Source: Bisporella sp. PMI_857 (Eukaryota; Ascomycota; Leotiomycetes; Helotiales; Helotiaceae). Taken from it: 64,000 nucleotides of DNA. The notes below the pieces were generated by a model, which worked only from the letters and a program-made list of their open reading frames with translations, did not search any database and had not been told where the DNA came from. Each line of letters starts with the position of its first letter. The stretch's first letter is position 1. Below, piece by piece: positions 22,671-35,200 of the stretch. Made by a program: the position numbers and the translations under genes. The stretch lies in the NCBI GenBank assembly GCA_021307315.1, contig JAJSPD010000087.1, forward strand, positions 62,001 to 126,000. Reading direction: 5' to 3'.

Positions 22671-22917
22671 TCACTGACAATTCTCAGGTATGCACTTAGG
22701 TTGAGTGTAGCATACGGTCCAGTCGCAGTAGCCGCCGCAACAGTCGTCGCCGGTTCTGCAAGGCTCTGCTGATTGTCAGCGGGCACATTCGAATAAATGC
22801 ACATAGAGAAGGACGCATCTTACCGCCATCAGCGTGACATTGGGGCTCAAAGAGCTGCCTGCCGGGCGCCGCGGTGACAGCGGCAACAAGGAGGGAGATA
22901 ACAAGTAAAGTTTTCAT
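22671..22917 (-). CDS. Small secreted eight-cysteine (knottin-like) protein, 2 exons
   Basis: Exon 1 is 22917-22824, the intron is 22766-22823 (GTAAGA to CAG, 58 bases), and exon 2 is 22765-22671, giving 62 residues. The first 16-17 residues are a clear signal peptide (MKTLLVISLLVAAVTA). The mature peptide of about 45 residues has eight cysteines spaced C-x7-C-x5-CC-x3-C-x4-C-x5-C-x4-C. A central CC followed by two closely spaced single Cys is the spacing seen in inhibitor-cystine-knot (knottin) peptides. Such fungal proteins are often called candidate effectors or defence peptides. The sequence itself shows only a secreted, disulfide-rich peptide; target and activity are unknown. A TATATAAG box lies about 115 bases upstream. 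It appears intact. Reading through without splicing would give a Cys-poor tail, which favours the spliced model. Confidence 0.75.
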
Positions 22918-25900
22918 TGTGGCAAGTGTTGTTGCTTTGATAAACTAGTAGCCCGTACTGGTGAGATAGAAAGAACAAGTATGAGGACGATACGGCCGTG
23001 GTCTTCAAAAACACCCAGCAGCCAGTACGACTTATATACTTACTTCCGTACTGGATTCCTCCAAGACTCGTGGTTGTCCAGGCCGATTCCTGACAGGTTT
23101 GTGTGTTTATAACCGAACCGTACTCCGCATTTATTTGTATTTTCCAATGCAACCAAGCTGTCACGGGTTGTCCATATATGGGATGGTGCTTGGCTGATTG
23201 TCCCATTTCCTGCCTTTTCGTGCATGATCGGCCGGACATAAGCTTTTATTAGAGCAACTCGGTTAAATAATTCTCTAAGCCCGAGAGTTGGATAGATGAT
23301 ATTCTTAATTAAGCTAAAGTGGGTTATCATTGTACACAAATCACTTCCCCTCGATTTTCCAACCAATGGCGTATAGGTAATACTTAACTTTTGTCACATT
23401 AGACTCTGTAACGTCGAAGATGCTAGCAGCATTCTTCTTGCTAAGGCCGGCCGTATAGCATTATAAATGGATGCATGAGCGGTTCAATTCCTGGTTTTTA
23501 ACGTCTCGCCGTCAGAATGCCTGCCAATTCGTTAAAATTGTGCATGTTGTGAAAAGATGTCGAGGTTGAAAGGCAAAAGTTGATGGCTCTTGATGTAGAA
23601 TCGATGCGTAAAGCAGGTAGGGACTCCTCAGACTTTTTGGCGTTGACTGTGATGCCATGACGCGGATTTATCGGTTTAGCAAAGTAGCGCAAACGATCTC
23701 GGGGAAATCTGCCTCAATATTTTACTTGCACATTAATCTGTAGCAGTTCGTTAGGTTTTCACTACATTGTCATTATTTTGGCCTTTGTGTTCCCATTGTT
23801 TAGGCGACCTTGAGCCAAGATTCAATGATTTCAACTCCACTTTTACATACAGGTCGGAAATAATCCCGTACCATGGACAGCTCGCCTTCTCTAGCTCTGG
23901 AGCCTGTTGAACAGAAGTCATATCTCTTCGTTCTTCAGCCCAGAAGAGTAATAATCCGAGCTTTTACGATAAAGGCTCCACAGTCATTAGTAATTTTTTA
24001 TAAAATGACTTGCTGCTTAAGAAAATAATGGTCAACATTATTTCGCGGTAAGCCGAAAGTTTAATATATGATATTTAATGCGCAGGCAGCAGTACCTAGA
24101 CATGCATCTCTTGCAAACCTAGGCCCTGTTTGGCTCGGGCTAAAATCAGGACAAAGAGGGGTCAGGGCGGGGGGAGGCTAAATTAACTGACATAGCACCC
24201 AGGACAATCGACTTCAGGTCTACCAACGCTGGCATGCCGGGTGCAAGGAGATAATCGTAGGATACTTACACGGCAGCGGACAGCAGTATATTCTTCGATG
24301 CGACAAGCACTAACTACGCTTCGGGAAACAGCCAATTATCGAGGTTGCCAAGCACTTTCACAGCAAGGCACACAAGCAATCTCTCTAAGTCGTGGGACCT
24401 GGTCAATCAGAGGCTCGGCATTTGTGTACTGCATTGTGACGAGAGGAAAGTGGAGCTCAAAAAAAGTCTTCTTTATCAAAGAGCCAAGTAACTGGTACAC
24501 TCTATGATAATAGAACGTGCCAGAGAGGTCAAACAAGAGTTCCGCTAGAGCTGCGGGTTGGTGGGCTGGTTCGCTTATATCGGTAACGGCAACTCTGATG
24601 TCGGGCTTTTAAAGTACAAAAACATGTCAACCTTAGCGCTAAGCATCCTATTAATCCACCAAAAGCTCCGCCTCAGTTTAGTTTATTTGGCTTTAAAATG
24701 GTTTCGAAATGGCTCCGGAAGCAGCCACAACCTTTTTCGTCCCGCTAACAGCTTTCTCCATGCTGCAAATGGAACTTTTTTAAACGATGCGACAACACCG
24801 AAGGCTGCAACAATAAGCGGAGGATCTGGAGCCGAGGCCACTACTTCGGTCTAAGGGAGAGCGAGCCCTTTTTTTGCCAGTACTGGCGCATAGGGAAGCA
24901 AGGCATCTGTTCTAACATGGCAGATGGCAGCCGCAAATAAAAGAACCACTTCTATTAAGACGCCAGATGCAGGAAGCGAGGTTGGTAGCGCGAGTAATTG
25001 AAAAAGGCGGGGTATGATTCACTGGTGTATTAAGGTATCTTGTATAAGGAGGAGTAGTAGTCTGGCATTTGGGAATGGTCTCGAGGCTTGTTACTTTGAC
25101 AATACAAATGCGGAGTTTGCTTCACCTCTTTAGTTGAAAGTCGGCAATATATAACTTCCCGGCATTGCATAACAATTTTGGTACGATATACCTGCATCTC
25201 GCTTGTCTAAACTTCCAAGGGTCTCCGACAGATACGAGGTCCCGAATATGTGCGAGGTTGTAGACAATTGTCATCAAAAGTCAGGTGGAAGCGGCATTCT
25301 GCAGGGTTAGCACATTTTGGCAGAATGCAGGGAGCCGAGGCGCCCTCAAGCTTGTCCTAAACCCGGGATGCAGTTCAGCCAATCTGCAGCAGCGCTGGTC
25401 TGGCTCTTGGGGAGGTCAAGCCCTTTGACAAATATGTGCTTAGCCACGCTGTCCCAAAGAGTAAGCTGGCATTAACCCCTCGGTGCGTGATGTCACCATC
25501 ATTTAGCAACCCATCAATGAGGCACCCTTGGTTTTGCCCCTCATGGTGTGAATTGCACCCTAAGCAAGGGTCCCAGCTTTTTACACAATAATTGGTGTGT
25601 AGTGTGGTCCCTGCGCGAGCCAGATATGCGGGACACTTAGCCTTTTGTTTTTCGCGGTAGGAAATCAGTAAAAACTATGATTTCCTTACTCTCGAATGAA
25701 TTGAACCCGACGTTTTTTGGATCTATGCTTTTGAATACGAGTTCTTATGGCACGCTGTCTTTATGGTTTCATAAAAAGAACGAGGTGCGTTTTTAAACCG
25801 GAAAATTGCCAATCAGACTTCCCATCCAATCTTACTTGCTTCACTGAAAACTTTTCATATCGGCCGGAAAAGCACTTGAACGAAATAATTTAGACATTTA

Positions 25901-27058
25901 GATACTTATGGGGCATCATCCACCTCATCTCCCGCTGCATGATGATATTGGTACCCCGCCCCTGGCCCAAGCAGACTTCTCCTCCCACGATCCCAGCCTA
26001 GGTGAAGCGAACCAGTAATGGCATGTAGCAGCTTCGGCCGCTACCACAGGCCACTCCCGGTTCTGAGCCTCGTACACCTTATCCACCATTTTCGCAAACG
26101 TCTTCTCGCTTGTGGCCCGAGCCGTCCGAGAACCAGTATGTAGCATTTTCAGCTATAAACGGCATAACTCTAGAGATATCGTGGTTGTTATTGGCTCGCT
26201 CGTATGCTTCTATGAACGAGACAAGTTCTAATTCTAAAGGCGTTCGATTCTGTATGACGCTTATAACGCAGATCTAGTAATTCAACTTTCAAATCTAATT
26301 AGTTTAGTACGTCTTACTTAACAATGACCCTACCTACTAAGTATTCAGAGTGATTTATCACATCCCAAGTATGCCTCGAGGAACGAAAGAGGGGAACAAG
26401 CGAAAGACCCTTAACAACAAAATATCACTTGTTTAAAAGTGGCTCGTACACCCGCCCAATTGCAGGCCTTCTGCTGGAGCACATGCTATCTTGAGTGTGT
26501 TTGTGTCTTTTCCAGATCCTCTATATGCCAGTGCTGAAAATGGGACTTTGCATGTACAATATTCGCGCTAGCTACAAATGAAAGTGTAGACAGGCAATGA
26601 TTTTCAAAAAGGCAAGGCTGGTGGGCGTAGTGACCCAAGCCTAAAATACTTGGCGCTTGGAGCTAAGACATCCAAAACTCCATAATCCATTGCAAGTCAT
26701 CATTGATATCCGTACGTTGGGATGGCCCAGGGAGAGCCCGAAAGAATCACCAGAGATAGCCTCTATCACAATGGAGTTGGAGAAAATTGGAATGACTTAT
26801 CATACGAGAGGGGAACATCCCGGATTAAGTATCTTGAAGAATGGGCAAGATGTGTTCCGCACATACTCATCCTCATCGTATGCAAGGAGGAAATAAAAAG
26901 CTGTTGGTACGTATCTAATGTTAGATGGCATGAGCATCCCATCGCCCCAGATTTAATCGGAGAAGAGTAGCAAAAAGAATAGTGACGCGGAAACATAATT
27001 CCGGGTATTTAATGTTACCCGGGATGCGCAAATCTGCCTGCAGACAATTGGAAATGCA
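22918..27058. other. Long gene-poor stretch
   Basis: Apart from the TATA-like box at its left end, no frame over these 4 kb has recognisable domains, signal peptide or splice structure. Frames at 23040-23366 (-), 24241-24507 (+), 25925-26146 (-) and 26657-26970 (+) were inspected without result. It is probably decayed repeat or pseudogene DNA. Confidence 0.45.
23031..23038 (-). promoter_or_regulatory. TATA-like box for the small secreted protein gene
   Basis: On the minus strand the sequence reads TATATAAG, about 115 bases before the ATG at 22917. The position is plausible for a fungal core promoter. No experimental support. Confidence 0.4.
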
Positions 27059-27733
27059 CTACTCACCACTAAGCCATCCCGTCCCTTTCAGACCTCTACA
27101 CAGAAGCTCTGTCGATATCCCATCTGGACTGACAAAAGCATACAGTCGAGGCAAGCGAATAGCGTCGGGGTTTAACTCAATGACCGCCAGAACGGACAGC
27201 TTCCAGCAAGAGAATACCCCGCCCCCGTAAGGGGGATACGCCTTGCTGACGTATTGAACCAATTCTTTTTCCACTCTCGTCCAATTTTAGGATTTAGCTG
27301 TGATGGTAGGGTCGACAGCCACCTTCGAGGTAACAATGATGTGTCCATGAGTGCAAGCCGGTACTATCTTTCGCATCCTTGCTGCATCTTCTTCCGTGTT
27401 CAATCCGTCAACAACAAGGCACCAACCCTCGTGACCTTCCCTCTCAAGCCAGGACTGATCATGCTTCTACGACTCCGTGGCCGCTCCGTCGGTCAGCACC
27501 CCTTCGTTAATTATTTTCCCTGGCATGCCGAGATCGGTCGCGACATTCGGAAAGTTCGGGCTGCCGTGATACTTTATGGCATAGTGCGAGATTAGAGTCT
27601 GCTTACGACTGAAGTTGTCCTTGGTTAGGCTGTGCAACTGAGTGATATATGCGTTCAAGTCGGCTATGAGTGAGTCGAGCCGTTTCCCATTTGAAAGTGC
27701 CCACCCCAACTTCCGCATGGTGGTTGTTCTTTC
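27059..27733 (-). pseudogene. STAND receptor remnant: HeLo-like helix block plus partial NB-ARC, P-loop deleted
   Basis: Reading down the minus strand, 27733-27467 gives MRKLGWALSNGKRLDSLIAD and LNAYITQLHSLT. This resembles the C-terminal helices of HeLo (prion-inhibition/propagation) domains, which drive membrane-targeted cell death in HET-S-type systems. After a stop the same frame gives SWLEREGHEGWCLVVDGLNT and then HGHIIVTSK (about 27440-27300). That is the Walker B-like and following strand of an NB-ARC ATPase. After a further stop comes YVSKAYPPYGGG and VLAVIELNPDAIRLPRLYAF plus VSPDGISTELL, resembling the helical region after NB-ARC. The expected linker and P-loop between HeLo and Walker B are missing. 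It is therefore an internally deleted, multiply stopped relic. The HeLo call is weaker than the NB-ARC call. Confidence 0.5.
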
Positions 27734-28830
27734 TTAATAGTTAGCATCGCCTGATGGGTTGATCGTCTGTAGAGGGACTTCTAGTAGGCTGAGAGAGAGA
27801 GAGAGTCGGAGCAATGAAGGTCAAGGAACTTGAGATCATCAAGCTTGTTGGCGAGCATTTGATGCGTGATAGAGGGGGAGATTGCTTGGATGGCGGAGCT
27901 GGGGCATTGCTCTGTGATGTTGATCTGCTAAGTACGTTCCTCAATGGAAGGATAGTGCTGAGAAACCCCTTTCTAGTAATATTTTCCTCGGCCACGATCT
28001 CCGCTTGGGAGTTAGACCTGTCCCCGGCTACTTGGCAGATGCAATACTTCTGATGCAACTGCTCGACTCGGCAAAGGCACCTGCAATTAAGGCTAACGTA
28101 CGGAGAACCAGTTTATAGCGTCGAGAATTCGGGTCTATTATCTTCTCCAGGTTACGCTCGTGTATTGCCAAATCCTGTACCCATTCAACAAGGAGCAACT
28201 ACGTAAACTCCAGGTCGAACAACCCGCCGCGAATGTCTTGGCTTTACGCCTTTCACGTTGTAGGCAAAGTTGTAGCCCACCCTCGAAGCCTGGAGAAGCT
28301 CTCTTACATGCTGGGCATCGACAGGACGCCAGTCACGACCTCCGTGGTTACATGCACTCTCCTAGAAAGTCTGGAATTCTGGAGAGAGTCGGATCAGAGA
28401 TACGAGGCGGAAGATCCGATATCGCACAATATGCAGCCTTAGTGAAAGTTGGGACCGGAGGCTTTACACAGCAATATGGTTCATTGGGACTGTAAGGTTA
28501 GCACAAGGTTGGTATGAAATGGTAAAATGACAGCGATATGCCTTTTTGCAACGCAGCAGCTTCCTAGTTTTAAAAGGCTCTAGCTAGAGCAGCTTTTCCC
28601 TTTAAGTGTTAGTGCACGTGTTGTGTATGGCACGGATACATATGAATGATTGTTGACTCCAAGTTACAAAATTCGTCCATGACTTTGCCTTTTCTTCTAG
28701 CAGTCGACACAAGGTTATTCTGTGCAGTTTATGGGGGGCTGACTGCGCTAAAGACAGCACCCAGGAGGTCTTGCGCCACTGATTTGGAAAGTCACCTCAG
28801 AGGGTCCCAGCCACTCACTCGGGCGAGCTC

Positions 28831-28858
28831 GACCACCAGAGCTGGACCACCAGAGCTG
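28831..28858. repeat. Perfect tandem duplication of GACCACCAGAGCTG
   Basis: Two adjacent identical 14-base units at 28831-28844 and 28845-28858, read directly. Confidence 0.8.
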
Positions 28859-31352
28859 ATGCAAACCATGTACCGTAGATATCCGTCATCAAAGTGCTAA
28901 CCTGCAAGGAGAATGTGGCGGGCAGACTAAGACGGAATAGGCTCGCATTCTACTAAGGGCTTCGCGATTGAAGCCGACAAAAGTAAACCTCGGGCCCTGC
29001 CGTAGCTCATATTCCAAACTAGGACAAAAAATTGATGTGGTCGGGATGTGGCATTATTAGTGGCTTGGCCTGCATCCAGTTCGCCCACCCTCGATTCACT
29101 CTGAGGTGTTTAGAGTTAATCTGACAGGGTGTCGGATGGGAACATGCCACCTTAGCCAAGTGCAGTTATCAATGGGCATATCGTGGCACAGAGAGGTGGT
29201 TTTTATTGGAAAAGCATACCCTTTCTTAATATTGTATTCTATACTGGACGGCATAGGAATGGTGGGCCTATGGCTTGCGCTGCAGGTGGCGGCAACAGGA
29301 CGCTCCCCTCAGCGGCTCAGGGCATTATGAGAAAATTTTGATATACGCTCTTGGCCGTCATTGATTGCACAGGAGAGAACATTACTTACCAGGACCAAAA
29401 ACACAAGCCACATAATGGGTATAGCGGTTTGCTGGCCTTTTACATTGTCAGCGATGCTGACACCTCGTATGTGCTTTCTTTGGTAGAGCCATTTTCATAT
29501 AAAACTGGGCAAAATAACCTTCCCCAGATTGAAGTGTAGGCAGATGGTTTGTCCCAAGGATGCAATTGGGGTGGACGTGGGGACCTAAGGCACGGCTCCT
29601 ATCGAGACACCAGCACGAGCTGGAAAGACAAACTGGAATGTCAGGAAAGAGCATGATCGGTGTTTATGACTTTGCTTCAGGTTTACATGATGGAGCCCAG
29701 CTCCGCCGATCGATTCCCGAGGTTTGGTGACCGGCCCGTGGTGAGGCTTCGACACCTGCCAAAGCGTACAGATTTTCAATAACGATTTCCGTATTCTAGT
29801 ACTTCGTGTGTGCCGACAATCGTATGCATTTTATTTGGCGTTGCCGAAAATGGTATTGTCGGTTCAAACGGTATTGCAATACTTTGTGATGATAGACGTT
29901 GTTGTTGTTATTCTCTATCTAAGCGCTAGCTAGTTATACGCCCGGTGAGTCATGTGATCTCACTAGTGCCTTGGTACCAACAGGTATTGTGGATACAGCA
30001 AAGGCAGGTATTAAAGGTGCTTTCAGAATCCGTTCCGCAAACTGGATTTAGTGCCGATGGAGCCGATGGTTGGGTGAGGAATGTCATTTATGGCTAAGCG
30101 AGCAGTCCTCCAACCAAAATTCGAACTGGGGGTTCACAGGAAAAAAGTGCAAGCTACGGATCATCCGTTCGCCACAAATAAGGCTTGCGCCAATGTGGTG
30201 CTCGTGGGTATGCGGGAGAGAGAAGATTGCGACTGCATGCAGCGATGTGCGACAAATGCGCAAGGATCTGCGTGATCGTCGGATATGATGCACTCGTCCG
30301 TTACTGCAGAATGTGGGCGGCCTGGAGCGTTCGGGCAGTCCATCTCATGTTTGCTGCCGAGACCGGGACTCCCCACCCACCGAGTTCCTCCAAACACCGA
30401 ATAGCCAAACACCATTCGCCACTTCATTTTTCTCCCATTGGTTGTGATGGCGATGTGCGAGGGCCACTGTAGCCTGAGAAAGCCTTGGTTTGGAGGATAA
30501 GACATGTTGAGTATATTTCATCACTTTCATACAGCCAGTAAGAGGAAACGGAAAGGGCCAGAAGGCTTGGCTGGAGGCGGGTATAGCCAGCTATGATGCT
30601 TTCTTACTATTATAGGCAGTGCGTAGCCAGGTGCTAGACATCTCACTGGACTTTGGCAGTATCTAGGAGGGGGCCATGTGTTACAGGCTGTTCGCCGACG
30701 AATCAACAAAGTGTGAAGCAGCTGCGATAAGCGAGTTATGCTCGCAGAACAAATCATCCTTACATTTCAGTACCATCAGAAATCAACAAGGCTCAACTTC
30801 GACTGAGTTAGTTTCTATATTCAGCTGACCTGGATGATCAGCTCCTTCGTCGCACAATAGATTGGAAATATACAATATGGCTTTCTCAGCTGCGTGCCAC
30901 GTCTCGGCGCTGCTGTGGTCCTGCACCTGTCCGAGAGTGTATCATCTTGATCAAGCAGACGGGGGGCTTCATCGGAAACGTAAGTTAAAAGATAAATCGA
31001 TAAATACCCCTGGTTGAGGCTTAATTCATTATTTCAACTGAGAAAATGTCACAGGGGAGAGGGAGGGAGTGGTGGGGGCTAAAACAATACAAACCAATTG
31101 TATCCTGCCCTTAAGGAAAGACCGATAGTGGAGGTATTCCATTTACTTCGATAGACAGCCACGTACGATCCAAATTTGAGTCATTCGACTCTGGCCGGAC
31201 TTGGTTAGAGCTGTGTGATATGTGCCCCAAAAGCTGAAGAATTTAACACATTACAGGTTGACGCGCATGTTGACCAAGCCGCGCAGTTCATCTCCACCTG
31301 AAGTTCGCATTGGTAATGCGATATGTATGGCTTTTTTTTTTTGGAGTGAGAG

Positions 31353-31740
31353 AGTATGTTATCTGACACACGGGCCTACCTGACGCACACTTCCTTTGTT
31401 TTTCTACCTCCTATATTTCTACCACTATTATATAATAATATTTTCATGAAATTAATATAAAGTCAAAATAAATTTGTTACTTAAATACTGTAATTTATTA
31501 AATAAAATATAGCGCTTTTTAATATATAAATTTGATAATAAAGATAATAGTAAAATGTTAGAAGTTTGAACTCAAACTAATTAGATAAATATTAAAAATT
31601 CTTGGAAGTATTTTTTATTTCCAAAAATCCATTATACATACTATCTGAATCCCAAGATTTTATTAATTTCTATTTGGGTTTTAGGCTTTTAGAAAAGGTA
31701 GGAAGAGAGAGAAAATCGTGCGTCAGATGATAACAGACTC
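31353..31740. repeat. AT-rich block bounded by imperfect inverted repeat
   Basis: The left arm at 31353-31374 (GAGTATGTTATCTGACACAC) resembles the reverse complement of 31715-31740 (GAGTCTGTTATCATCTGACG...). The roughly 300-base core is extremely AT-rich. It may be a decayed MITE; no clear target duplication was found. Confidence 0.4.
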
Positions 31741-32128
31741 TAATTGGCCGGAACAAATGTGCAATATATGAATGGCCGCGGAGGCCGCCGTTGGGAGACT
31801 GGACAGAAAGTCATTCTGATAAGGTGGGACCACGTTATAGTATGTAGCTGACTGATATATTCGAAGCAGCATTTCTCCGCTACCTTACATCTTGTTGCAC
31901 CGTTCCCTTTAACCAGCCGCAATTCGCACTTGCTATGCAACTGCTGTTGCTTTTCACGTTCCGCCTATAATAAATGGAAAGTTATATTCCCAACCTCTAA
32001 GGTTACAAACTGCTATCTTTGAGCCCCTCCAAGTCATGTTCCGTCGGACTGTCCACCTTACAAAGCTACCTTCGCTCTAGAGCTAGCCTAAATCTCATCC
32101 ATCAGAATTAACTTCCCTACGCTTCGCC

Positions 32129-34190
32129 ATGTACGGAACTAGAGACGATAAGAAAACGGCTCAGGTAAACAATACCTCTGAGACCGCTGAAGACAACCAC
32201 CCTCATATTGAAGATGGCAAAAAAAACCATGGCCATCTCTTCTGGGTCGAGATCAGCTGGCGCTTCGCTCTCGGCCTCGTTTTCAGCGCCATTATCACAG
32301 TCATCCTATACACCTTCTCTCAAAAGGGAAAGCTTAGTCGCTGGGAGAAGCGCTGGTTCAACGTACTCACCATTTTGTTCTCTTCGCTTGTCAGCTTGAT
32401 GTTAGGTTCGCTGTTGGGAGTGTTGGGGAGTATGCTCCGCTGGCAGTTGTTGGCCCGCAAATTGCATAAGCCAATGGACGTATGGCCCCAGAATAGTTTT
32501 TAAGAGAGACACAACATACTCACATTATATTGCAGGTTGATTTGATACTTGGAATATCTAACCCCACGGGGGCGTTCAGACTGATCTGGTACCATGCCAT
32601 AAAGGATCGGAAGTGGACCGCAACGACCGTGATCGTGACATTTTACCTACTTCTCAATGTTATCGGCCGGCTAAGTGTGGCAGCGTTTGGATTGACATTT
32701 GATCTAAACGAACTGCCTGGAATAGAATATCCGGTCAAGCTCACAGATTGGAGCACGCCCGCCTGGTTCAACGTGTCTGCAACATCTTATGACCTTCTTT
32801 CACAATCCTCTAGTGAGTGCAAGCATTACTCGTACCGAGTTTCTAACTAAATAATGCCTACAGGACGGATGAGTGATTACGCGTCAGTTGGATTGTCAAC
32901 AGCTCCCTCAGAATTCGACTCGAAAAACCCAGCGAACTTTACCTTAACCAACTCAGCTGGACAGGGCCTAGATCGGAAGGTCGAGGGAGACAAAGTCACG
33001 TATTCTTACTCCTTGAAAGAGTATCAAGGCGTTGATGTGCGTCCAGCACAGAACAAGGTGCTACACAGCTCATCATCATGTGTCGGAAGAACCCTCTGGG
33101 GGTCAAATGTTTTCGCGGGCGGAAAATTGGTGGGGAACCTCAGTAAGTAGGCTCATCTGCCTAATAGAAAAGAGATCACATAGCAGCTGACTGATATGAC
33201 TCCTACCAGGTGAAGCGGATGAGAACAGTCCAGCCTCTCTCGCTATCTTACGAGGCTTATTTGCCTTCTATTATACCGCTGAGATTGATTACATCTGGAT
33301 AAATCAACTAGATTACAGCCAGTTACCTGACCCAGCAGCATGCGCCACAACATGTAAGCCGCCCCACCTTATACACATTCATGACTGACCAAAGCTCGCA
33401 AGGGCTCTACTCAGAAGACTGGCTGAGCTACCAAAGCCAGTATGACCGCAATGCCACCTTCTTCGAATGCAACACATGCCTAACCGATACCAGCAATAAC
33501 CCAGGCCTCGGCGCCAACATCCTCTTCAACCAAGCCCCAGACATCTCCCCCCTCGTCGCCGGCCACCTCCTCCGCTTCGGCGCCTTCGAGCGCGTCTTCG
33601 GAGGCTACGATACAAAGGGCAGCCAGCTAGCCATCCGCCTATACTCCGGCATGAACAAAAACTCGCACTTCCTGAACGACATGGAGAATGCGCTCCACAC
33701 GGGCGCCACGAAAGACGCGCCACGCGTTGAGGTCCCGGCCGAAGCCGAGCTCTACGCCGCCCACCTCGCCGCCCGCCTCCCGCTCCTCGCCATCATCGGC
33801 GCAGACATCCAGCTCCCGAAAGTGACGCGGGAGCAGGGCGCGTCAGAGCTGCCGTTCATCTCCGTCGTGCTGGAGGTGAAATGGGCGCGCACGATCGCGG
33901 TCCTGGTTTCCATCCTCGTCGGCCAGCTGCTCGCCATCGTGGCCGTAAAGGTCATGTGTCGGAACGTATTTTTGCGGGACCACGACAGCTTCTTCTCCGT
34001 TGCGCGGTTGATGAAGACGGCGATGGGGGAGGTGAAGGGACGGAGTACGAGTAAGGGGAAGGAGATTTCGGGGTTTTTGGAGGGCAAGGGGAAGTTGCTG
34101 AAGTATGGGACTAGGGCGAGGGGGGATTGTTTGGAGGTGGATCTTTGGGAGGATACGCAGAGTAGGTTTCCGCCAGCTTATTATTTGTAG
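32129..34190 (+). CDS. Fungal-specific large membrane protein, 5 exons, 612 aa
   Basis: Exons: 32129-32479, 32536-32812, 32864-33142, 33210-33353 and 33403-34190. All junctions are GT-AG and keep frame (1839 bases). The N-terminus is polar, then two hydrophobic segments follow (about residues 45-65, LGLVFSAIITVILYTF, and 80-105, VLTILFSSLVSLMLGSLLGVL). After the first junction KPMDVDLILGISNPTGAFRL is a recurrent motif of an uncharacterised fungal family. Next come VTFYLLLNVIGRLSVAAFGL, a long likely extracytoplasmic region with several N-x-S/T sites and paired cysteines (FFECNTCLTD), and a final membrane span IAVLVSILVGQLLAIVAVKV before a basic tail. It looks intact and has the longest intact multi-exon structure in the window. 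No enzyme motif is visible. The role is unknown; a cell-surface or secretory-pathway membrane protein is inferred. Confidence 0.85.
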
Positions 34191-34974
34191 AGGGGAGTTG
34201 AATGGGGTGGGTATTTGTATCACGTTTTCTTCGGCGGCGGGTCTGGTTGGGAAATTACCAGATTGCGATGAGAGTTGGGTTTATTGACGTTGGGCGTTAT
34301 GAATTGGATCTGGTCCCTGCTTTTGCTAATACAATTTGCAAGTTGTACAGTACAGTCCCGCTAGGCTGTCTATTGTAATTCGGTGTCGGACTCAAGTTGC
34401 CGTACTCTTTCGGAGTGACATGTGATACGACTCTTGTGTATTTAGCTAGTTTGTGGCACAAATCAGCATCCATTTATACGTCCCGAACTTCCTACTTATA
34501 CCCTTCGTACCCCTGGCGGCCCCTTACGTGCCGAAACCTAGAGCTCCTACCGAAACCCCCTATGGCCGCTTAGCATGTAACATCCCGGCACCTGACACCA
34601 AATTCAAAGTTCTCATATTTAAAACTTAGATGTAAGCTAGAAATTAAACGATATTGAATTGTTTGACTTTTACCATTACAGTATAGATGAACGCACCTTA
34701 GATAAGCACAAGATTGGCAGGTTTACTAACAAGAAAAACAGAAAGTTCATGGCATTGTCGCCGCATTACGGTTGACTGAGATTCAAAAGATCTGTTGATC
34801 GTATTATTAAAAGAGTACATAGGATATATAATGGCAAAATGCGCTACGGCGATGGTTGACTGTCGAGTGATCGATTACATTCGTTACACTGAGAGTTAAG
34901 CAGGAGGTTGGAAACGATGAGAGTGAGCGAGAAAATTGTGCTACAGCTGCTGTGAAGCTTTCTGGTTGTCAAAT
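34191..34974. other. Intergenic, no recognisable gene
   Basis: Holds the 3' region of the membrane-protein gene. Nothing else recognisable. Confidence 0.5.
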
Positions 34975-35200
34975 GATCGACTGTACTCGTCGAATTCGCC
35001 AAAGCGGCCTTTAAGCGCGCGGCTAAGGGCGGAACTATGATTGCGGTTGCGTATCGGCAGGCTACCGTTCAAAAAGCGGATATCGTATTCGTCTTGGGTG
35101 AAGGTGTTCATATGTTGGAGAAGGGAAGTCATTCGGAGCTTTTTGGGAAGAGGGGCGTCTATTACCAAATGGTATGTCCAAGAATATCAAGCCGTGGGCT
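34975..35200 (+). pseudogene. ABC transporter C-terminal fragment
   Basis: The plus-strand frame reads AFKRAAKGGTMIAVAYRQAT, VQKADIVFVLGEG, MLEKGSHSELFGKRGVYYQM. This is the end of the second nucleotide-binding domain of a P-glycoprotein-type multidrug transporter: the D-loop-distal helix, the H-loop region and the final GSHxEL motif. The conserved H-loop sequence AHRLAT is altered to AYRQAT, losing the catalytic switch histidine. There is no Walker A, signature or membrane domain upstream in any frame. It is therefore an isolated relic of about 70 codons. Confidence 0.75.

Larger units (their letters stand above)
27734..32128. other. Gene-poor stretch with small repeats
   Basis: No convincing gene. 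A short GA microsatellite sits near 27789-27806. A perfect tandem 14-base duplication occurs at 28831-28858, and an AT-rich inverted-repeat block at 31353-31740. The HeLo N-terminus of the neighbouring remnant might lie at 27760-28060 (minus) but could not be confirmed. Confidence 0.45.

Noticed and set aside
33752..34223. Minus-strand frames of 111 and 126 codons
   Set aside because: Antisense shadows of the GC-rich last exon of the 612-residue membrane protein.
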